A DNA stretch of 12,401 nucleotides from Bacteroidota bacterium (GTDB lineage Bacteria; Bacteroidota; Bacteroidia; Flavobacteriales; Schleiferiaceae). Of the stretch, positions 7,744 through 12,401 are shown piece after piece; position 1 is the stretch's first letter; each line of letters begins with the position of its first letter. The position numbers were made by a program, and so were the translations under genes. The DNA lies in assembly GCA_003023665.1 (NCBI GenBank), contig PXYR01000048.1, forward strand, positions 1 through 12,401, read 5' to 3'. The notes beneath the pieces were generated by a model. The model saw only the letters and a list, made by a program, of their open reading frames with translations, had not been told where the DNA came from and searched no databases.

Positions 7744-8646
7744 ATGAATGCTCATCCAAAAATAGTTCTAGCGGGAAGTGTAAACAGTAGTTACCAAACG
7801 CTGAAGAAACTTCACGAACATAACATGAATGTTGTGCATGTATTTGCGCTTCATCCCGTAAAATCAGAACAAGTTAGCGGATACAAGGATTTGAAAATTC
7901 TTGCCGCGGAGTTGGGCATTCCAGCTACTTATTTCCGTGATATAAACAACGCTGAGGTAGTCCAATTAATTGAGAGAGAACATGTAGACATTTTATTTGT
8001 GGTAGGCTTGTCCCAGATTGTGAAAGCGTCTTTATTATCTGCGCCAAATTACGGATGTATAGGATTTCATCCAACCATGCTTCCTAAGGGCAGAGGTAGA
8101 GCGGCTATCGCATGGACCATCTTAAAAAACCTCACTCCGGCTGCTACATTTTTTAAATTAGACAGGGGTGCCGACTCTGGCCCCATACTTGAACAAATTC
8201 CTATTGAATTAGATTCGAATGAGTACCCTTTAACGTTGATTGAAAAAATTAAGAGCACCATTGATGTTGCCCTTGATGAGCTGCTCCCTAAATTAAAAGA
8301 AGGGAAAATGAACCCGAAGCCTCAAGATCATACCAAGGCTACTTTTTTAGGTGTTCGAAGAGAAGAAGACGGTTATATCCAATGGAAAGCTTCGGCGGAA
8401 GACGTACATAAACTAATACGTGCAAGTTCCCATCCCTATCCCGGCGCATATTCTTTTGTTAATGGTGAAAAGATTAAAATCTATAGTGCTACCTTAAGGC
8501 CTGAATTCACAGGGGTTAGCGGGAGAGTTATTGCTGTAGAACAAGGCAACCCCATAATCACTTGTGCTGAAGGAGCAATAGAGTTGGGTGAAATACAATC
8601 ATCTCAACCCGTAAATTGGAAAATAGGAATGGACTTAGAGCTATGA
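7744..8646 (+). CDS. Formyltransferase-fold enzyme, probably sugar N-formyltransferase-like
   Basis: A 300-residue protein with the two-domain layout of methionyl-tRNA formyltransferase relatives, which use 10-formyltetrahydrofolate to formylate an amine. The catalytic domain holds GFHPTMLPKGRGRAAIAW (107-124), with the conserved His at H109, and LDRGADSGPIL (139-149), with the conserved Asp at D144. The Asn that normally precedes the His by two residues is Gly here (G107). The C-terminal domain contains DGYIQW (209-214) and IRASSHPYPGAY (225-236), as in Fmt and ArnA-type enzymes. Context argues against the housekeeping tRNA enzyme: it lies inside a polysaccharide array, two bases after the sugar transferase, and overlaps a PIG-L deacetylase by four bases. 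The likely role is formylation of an amino sugar, but another one-carbon acyl transfer is possible. Confidence 0.82.
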   Translation: MNAHPKIVLAGSVNSSYQTLKKLHEHNMNVVHVFALHPVKSEQVSGYKDLKILAAELGIPATYFRDINNAEVVQLIEREHVDILFVVGLSQIVKASLLSAPNYGCIGFHPTMLPKGRGRAAIAWTILKNLTPAATFFKLDRGADSGPILEQIPIELDSNEYPLTLIEKIKSTIDVALDELLPKLKEGKMNPKPQDHTKATFLGVRREEDGYIQWKASAEDVHKLIRASSHPYPGAYSFVNGEKIKIYSATLRPEFTGVSGRVIAVEQGNPIITCAEGAIELGEIQSSQPVNWKIGMDLEL

Positions 8647-9320
8647 AAAACATACTAATTCTAGCCCCTCATCCGGACGATGAAATTTTAGGTTGCGGTG
8701 GCGTAATGGCCAATTACATTGCTTCAGGCATGAACGTATATGTTGCTGTTATGGGTCGCGGAGATATTGGTGCGCCCGAACTTTTTTCAACGGAAGGAAC
8801 AGAACAAGTCCGAAAGGAGTGCCTAGAAAGTCACGCATTATTAGGTGTAAAAGAAACTTTTTTCTTGGACTTTCCAACCCCTCGTTTTGAAACCATACCG
8901 AGTTATCAAATTTCTATTCGACTGAGCGATTTATTAAAGCGTTTGGACGTTACGGACTTTTATGTTCCCCATAGAGGAGATATTCATAAGGACCATCAAA
9001 TAGCTCATCAATGTGCTTTAGTCGCTGCACGCCCTATTGGTAACTATTCAGTGAAAAGAATATATGCATACGAAACCCTAAGTGAAACTGAGTGGGCATC
9101 ACCATCGGTTGATCACGCTTTCATTCCTACAAGATTTGTCAATATCACTAAATCCCTTCCTTTAAAGATTGCTGCATTCAAGAAATTTAATTCTCAGTTA
9201 AAATCTCCGCCGCATCCACGATCCTTAGAGAATATAGAATCTCTGGCGAAATTAAGAGGAGCTACGGTAGGAGTAAATGCTGCAGAAGCTTTTATGGTTA
9301 TACGTGAGATAGTTGACTAA
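8643..9320 (+). CDS. PIG-L/LmbE-family zinc-dependent deacetylase
   Basis: A 225-residue member of the PIG-L/LmbE family, zinc-dependent hydrolases that remove an acyl group, usually acetyl from N-acetylglucosamine-type residues (for example GlcNAc-PI, mycothiol and bacillithiol precursors). The metal-site signature PHPDDE is at 9-14 (H10, D12, D13, E14) and the second part, HKDH, at 115-118. The fold, beginning with a KNILILAPHPDDE strand, is complete. An in-frame TTG at 8616 would add nine residues inside the upstream gene; ATG 8643 is preferred because it forms the common ATGA stop/start overlap and puts the first beta-strand at the N-terminus, as usual. The overlap with the formyltransferase gene suggests the two proteins are made together and act on the same sugar. 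It is followed with no gap by an ATP-grasp gene. Confidence 0.92.
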   Translation: MKNILILAPHPDDEILGCGGVMANYIASGMNVYVAVMGRGDIGAPELFSTEGTEQVRKECLESHALLGVKETFFLDFPTPRFETIPSYQISIRLSDLLKRLDVTDFYVPHRGDIHKDHQIAHQCALVAARPIGNYSVKRIYAYETLSETEWASPSVDHAFIPTRFVNITKSLPLKIAAFKKFNSQLKSPPHPRSLENIESLAKLRGATVGVNAAEAFMVIREIVD

Positions 9321-10337
9321 ATGGATTTGAGAAGAATCTTGTATTTGGGTTATTATTGGTGGAAGCAAGACCAAAAGCAGTTCAACCTCTATTTCCAATT
9401 CGTATTGAATACTACAGAAAAGAGTCGACTTGGCCTTTGGATAGACGTTATAAAATCTTCCTTGCGCTACAACATTTCTCTTACCGAATATTTTTATTTG
9501 AAATTCTACGAACGCTCTGCTGATGACCGAGCTAGTTGGGCAGGAACTGGGTTCATGTACGAAACGCAAAGAATTTTGAATCCGCCGTCTACTCGATCGA
9601 AACTTAATGACAAAAGAGAATTTAGTAGGGAGTATAAGGAGTTTTTACTACACAAGGTATACGACCTTAATACGTTGAGGCAAAACGAAAGCGATTTAGA
9701 ACTTGTATATCTTGAAAAGCAATTAGTCTTCAAAACACATGATGGTAAGTGCGGGCGCGGTACCTTCTTTTACAATTCTGCGAAGCATTCTTTAGAACGG
9801 CTAAAAGAACTTATTCATTCTCAAGATTATGACCTGGTTGAAACTTTCATTGTTCAACACGATGACCTAAACAAACTAAGTCCTTCTGGAGTAAATACGG
9901 TTCGAATCATTACACAATTAGATGATAAAGGCAATGTACATATACTGGGATGTCGTTTAAGAATTAGCGTAAATAATGCTGTGGACAATCTTGCTGCAGG
10001 GAATATGGTGGCTTGTGTGGATGAGTCGACAGGTAAGCTCAACAGCAAAGCAGTATATAGCGACATTACAAAATCTTCAGAAAGCGTTCACCCAATAACA
10101 AAAACTGAAATCCTCGGTTTTACTGTGCCATTTTGGAAGGAGTGTATTGCACTTGCCAAAGCAGCAGCATTGAAACACCCTGAGAATAAATCGATTGGCT
10201 GGGATATTGTCGTTACTAATGAAGGTGTAGGCTTATTGGAAGGGAATCACGATTGGTGTAAATTGGTCTGGCAATTACCGGCAAATAAAGGTTTGAAAAG
10301 CCAATTAGCACATTATAGAGAGTTGTTTACTGTATGA
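9321..10337 (+). CDS. Sugar-transferase-associated ATP-grasp protein
   Basis: A 338-residue protein that fits the family described as sugar-transfer-associated ATP-grasp, found in polysaccharide loci but without, to my knowledge, a firmly assigned reaction. Residues 1-110 form a mostly helical N-terminal region. The ATP-grasp core has FKTHDGKCGRG (137-147, K138 likely contacts ATP), hinge strand LVETFIVQH (172-180), SGVNTVRIIT (189-198), CRLRIS (211-216), VDNLAAGNMVACVD (221-234), and the metal-site end IGWDIVVT (292-299) with LLEGNHDW (305-312), where Glu and Asn are in place. All parts expected for nucleotide binding are present. The start abuts the previous stop (TAA ATG) without a Shine-Dalgarno match. 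The end overlaps the next gene by four bases. It may form an amide or ester on the glycan or a precursor; substrate unknown. Confidence 0.86.
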   Translation: MDLRRILYLGYYWWKQDQKQFNLYFQFVLNTTEKSRLGLWIDVIKSSLRYNISLTEYFYLKFYERSADDRASWAGTGFMYETQRILNPPSTRSKLNDKREFSREYKEFLLHKVYDLNTLRQNESDLELVYLEKQLVFKTHDGKCGRGTFFYNSAKHSLERLKELIHSQDYDLVETFIVQHDDLNKLSPSGVNTVRIITQLDDKGNVHILGCRLRISVNNAVDNLAAGNMVACVDESTGKLNSKAVYSDITKSSESVHPITKTEILGFTVPFWKECIALAKAAALKHPENKSIGWDIVVTNEGVGLLEGNHDWCKLVWQLPANKGLKSQLAHYRELFTV

Positions 10338-11392
10338 ACATATTGATAACGGGTGTTGGTGGTCCTACTGTACGTAGTATTACCAAAAGTATTCGCATGA
10401 GTGATAAGCTCGGCCAATTAAGTATAATTGGTGTTGATGCCAATCCATATTGTCACGGCTTATATGAGAAAGGGATGTACGACGCCTCCTATACGGTTCC
10501 AAAAGCACACGAATCCAACTATTGGCGTTCCATAAAAGATATTGTTGAGAAGCACTCTATAGATATTGCTATAGTTCAACCCGAAAAAGAAGTCATAGGT
10601 TGGTCAAAATATAGACAAGAAGGCAATCATTATCCTTGCAAGGTCTTTCTTTCAAATGCTGATTTGAATGCGGTTTTGGTAAACAAATCTATTATGACCG
10701 ACCACTTGAAAGACATGGACCTAGTGCCAAGGTCTTTGACGTTCTCCCCAAAAACGGTAGAAAGCAAAAAAGTAGGCGAGGTCATTGGCTACCCATATTG
10801 GGTTAGAGGCGTAATTGGCTCCTCCGGCTTAGGATCGCTTAAAGTTTCATCAAGCGAGGAATTGGAAAATTGGCTTTCTATAAATCCTTCCATTGAACAA
10901 TTCATTGCAAGTACCTTTCTTCCAGGTAGAAACCTAGCGTGTAAAATGTTGTATTATCAAGGAGAATTGGTCCGTGCTGCTTGTGGAGAAAGGGTTAATT
11001 ATATCATGAGTAATGTTGCGCCGTCGGGTATCACAGGAAATACTTCCTTTGGTAGGTTAATTAATGAACCAGAGCTTGTTGAAAAGTCTAAAAGAGCTTT
11101 GGAGTACCTATTTGAGGTAACAGGCGCTGAAAAACACGGCTTTTTTACGGCAGACTTTAAAGAAGATGAAAACGGCACAGCGTATCTCACAGAAATAAAT
11201 GCGCGTATGGTGGCTTTCAATTTGAGCTTTGCTAAAGCTGGAGCGAATTTCGCAGAGGATATCATTCGTCTTGTGCAAGATGACCCGACTTTCAATAGAT
11301 CTTACAAGATGTATGAATTTGAGCCGGGGACTGTGTTTTTGAGAGATGTAGACGCTGAGCCAATTCTTATGAATGAAGGTGATATACTTTAA
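10334..11392 (+). CDS. CarB-like ATP-grasp protein
   Basis: A 352-residue ATP-grasp protein of the carbamoyl-phosphate-synthase-large-subunit-like type that is frequent in polysaccharide loci. The N-terminal Rossmann-like domain has TGVGGPTVRSI (6-16) and VDANPY (34-39). The ATP-binding segment reads YWVRGVIGSSGLGS (155-168), with Arg (R158) where most ATP-grasp enzymes have Lys. The metal site is formed by D274 (FTADF) and E287/N289 (TEINARM), which are intact. FLPGRNLACKMLY (195-207) and the GNTSFGRLI stretch (235-243) fall between them. The last 25 residues form a short tail. It is the last gene of the array, and its stop is 16 bases from the stop of the convergent flippase gene. It is presumed to activate a carboxylate and couple it to an acceptor; the chemistry is not determined by the sequence. 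Confidence 0.83.
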   Translation: MNILITGVGGPTVRSITKSIRMSDKLGQLSIIGVDANPYCHGLYEKGMYDASYTVPKAHESNYWRSIKDIVEKHSIDIAIVQPEKEVIGWSKYRQEGNHYPCKVFLSNADLNAVLVNKSIMTDHLKDMDLVPRSLTFSPKTVESKKVGEVIGYPYWVRGVIGSSGLGSLKVSSSEELENWLSINPSIEQFIASTFLPGRNLACKMLYYQGELVRAACGERVNYIMSNVAPSGITGNTSFGRLINEPELVEKSKRALEYLFEVTGAEKHGFFTADFKEDENGTAYLTEINARMVAFNLSFAKAGANFAEDIIRLVQDDPTFNRSYKMYEFEPGTVFLRDVDAEPILMNEGDIL

Positions 11393-11408
11393 ATAGGTAA
11401 AAGATTGA

Positions 11409-12401
11409 TTATTTACTTCTCACCATGCCAGCTGCTTCTTTGATGATATTCTTATGGTTAAGCCATAAAAACCCACCCATGCATAAAACATAAATTGCGC
11501 TTTTTACCAATGCGTTCAACACGCTGTTTTCAAGAGTCAAATAATTTTGAAGTAAAAAGAGAATCAGGGCGGAAATACCAACTAAAATTAAGAGTGGCTT
11601 TAATTGTTCCCAAAAACTAATTTGAAGCAGTTTGTATGCCGAAAAATAAGAAACTGCTAGTATGATTATGCCCGCGGCAACTAGTGAATGCAGGAAGGAG
11701 TCTAAATCGCCAAAAAGCAAATAAATGACTGGGAGCATTCCTATGATCTGCTTAATGACCACATAGTTGAAGTTTTCTTTCGCATATCCTTTAGCAAGGA
11801 TTGTAGTTATGATAACACCGTTATTAGGCACAACAATACTTTTTATCATTAACCACATAAAGATGGGTACAACTGGAGCCCATTTCGCTCCGAAGAGTCC
11901 TATGACTAATACCTCAGCATTTATTATAGATAAACTGCAAAGTACCACTGAAAGAATGGCTACTATTTCTGATACTATGAGGTAACCTCTTAAAAATCTT
12001 TCTTGGTCGTCTTGGATGGAACTTAGAGCGGGAAACAATAGCGTACGAATACTGTTTGAGCTGTTTTGTACAATAAGTTGACTAAACGATTGTGCTCTTG
12101 CAAAATAACCGAGTATTTCGGCGTTAAATACTTTTCCAATGATGAGCGATTGAGAGGCATTAAAAATCTTATTTACAGCAATGGACGAAAAACTGTAAGA
12201 GGCAAATCCCCATAGATTCCGTGCTTCTTCCCAACTGAACTCTAATTTTGGTCGCCAGTTAGACATGCGCCACAAGAGCATTGTGCGAAGTGTATTGATT
12301 ACAATGTGGTGCACTACCAGTGCATAGATTCCATAGCCAAGAAATGCAAGAACAGTTGCTAAGGTTCCTGAAAGTAGTTGTGCTACTAAAGAGCGAATAG
12401 A
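11409..12401 (-). CDS. Wzx-type polysaccharide flippase (MOP superfamily), N-terminus beyond window edge
   Basis: This membrane protein lies on the minus strand and is open to the right edge of the window. The frame has no stop between the in-frame GTG at 12314 and base 12401: 29 more codons read SIRSLVAQLLSGTL and onward through GYGIYALV into HHIVINT, exactly where this family continues. The visible 330 residues are thus the C-terminal part of a protein usually 440-500 residues long, and GTG 12314 is not the start. The sequence resembles WzxC-like lipopolysaccharide/polysaccharide flippases: a WRPKLEFSW-like loop, the NKIFNASQSLIIGKVF helix, a RAQSFSQL stretch and many long hydrophobic segments. 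It would move undecaprenyl-linked repeat units to the periplasmic side. Being convergent, it belongs to a different transcript from the twelve + strand genes, but probably serves the same pathway. Confidence 0.88.
   Translation of the reverse strand, partial: SIRSLVAQLLSGTLATVLAFLGYGIYALVVHHIVINTLRTMLLWRMSNWRPKLEFSWEEARNLWGFASYSFSSIAVNKIFNASQSLIIGKVFNAEILGYFARAQSFSQLIVQNSSNSIRTLLFPALSSIQDDQERFLRGYLIVSEIVAILSVVLCSLSIINAEVLVIGLFGAKWAPVVPIFMWLMIKSIVVPNNGVIITTILAKGYAKENFNYVVIKQIIGMLPVIYLLFGDLDSFLHSLVAAGIIILAVSYFSAYKLLQISFWEQLKPLLILVGISALILFLLQNYLTLENSVLNALVKSAIYVLCMGGFLWLNHKNIIKEAAGMVRSK

Noticed and set aside
8616..8642. Earlier TTG start for the PIG-L gene
   Set aside because: It extends nine residues into the formyltransferase gene and would displace the usual N-terminal beta-strand; the ATGA overlap at 8643 fits the pattern of the array.
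7744..8646. Housekeeping methionyl-tRNA formyltransferase (fmt)
   Set aside because: The fold matches, but the changed catalytic N-x-H motif, the overlap with a PIG-L deacetylase and the position in a polysaccharide array argue for a dedicated glycan-modifying enzyme.
9252..9569. Minus-strand 105-codon open frame across the PIG-L / ATP-grasp junction
   Set aside because: It lies antisense to two well-supported genes, shows no recognisable domain, and its composition looks like an antisense shadow.
10999..11295. Minus-strand 98-codon open frame inside the CarB-like gene
   Set aside because: It is fully antisense to a conserved coding region with intact ATP-grasp motifs; its serine- and lysine-rich translation resembles no family.
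11395..11418. Weak hairpin between the convergent genes (AGGTAAA paired with TTTACTT) as a bidirectional terminator
   Set aside because: The stem is only seven pairs with one G-T pair, AT-rich, with a loop of about ten bases and no clear T-tract, so it does not support a terminator call. The 16-base gap still makes overlapping termination likely.
1..12401. Mobile elements, CRISPR, RNA genes or long repeats
   Set aside because: No transposase or integrase motif, no regularly spaced repeats, no tRNA- or rRNA-like segment and no long direct or inverted repeats were noticed on reading; coding density leaves almost no free space. The two deacetylase-like genes are protein-level paralogues, not a DNA repeat.

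Overview
The window is a 12.4 kb piece of a surface-polysaccharide (capsule, exopolysaccharide or O-antigen type) biosynthesis locus. It most likely comes from a member of the Bacteroidota, perhaps a flavobacterium-like organism. This is inferred from the moderately AT-rich DNA, the near absence of Shine-Dalgarno sequences before otherwise clear genes, and protein families that are common in Bacteroidota polysaccharide loci. No taxonomic marker gene is present, so the assignment is tentative.

Layout. Twelve genes run left to right on the + strand as one tightly packed array. Junctions are overlaps of 4 or 8 bases, abutments, or gaps of 2 to 7 bases. The array enters from beyond the left edge and ends at 11392. 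In order: a 5'-truncated polysaccharide-deacetylase-like protein (to 784); an ATP-grasp protein of a polysaccharide-locus type (792-1811); a TupA-like ATP-grasp protein (1816-2691); three GT4-type glycosyltransferases (2684-3760, 3757-4872, 4874-6028); a second, full-length paralogue of the deacetylase-like protein (6025-7143); a small monotopic phosphoglycosyl transferase (7136-7741); a formyltransferase-fold enzyme (7744-8646); a PIG-L/LmbE-type deacetylase (8643-9320); a 'sugar-transferase-associated' ATP-grasp protein (9321-10337); and a CarB-like ATP-grasp protein (10334-11392). A Wzx-type flippase gene converges on the array from the right (11409 to beyond 12401, minus strand).

How the genes could work together. 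The phosphoglycosyl transferase would load the first sugar phosphate onto undecaprenyl phosphate. The three GT4 enzymes would add further sugars, and a Wzx-type flippase would export the lipid-linked unit. No Wzy polymerase, Wzz or export porin lies in the window. The unusual part is the modification set: up to three deacetylase-like enzymes that could expose amines, a formyltransferase overlapping the PIG-L deacetylase, and four different ATP-grasp enzymes that could form amide bonds. This suggests a glycan whose amino sugars are deacetylated and re-acylated with formyl and/or amino-acid groups. That reading is inference from family and context; no substrate can be read from the sequence.

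No RNA gene, CRISPR array, insertion sequence, recombinase, attachment site or notable repeat was seen. There is no gene-free stretch longer than about 20 bases, so no promoter for the array is visible inside the window.
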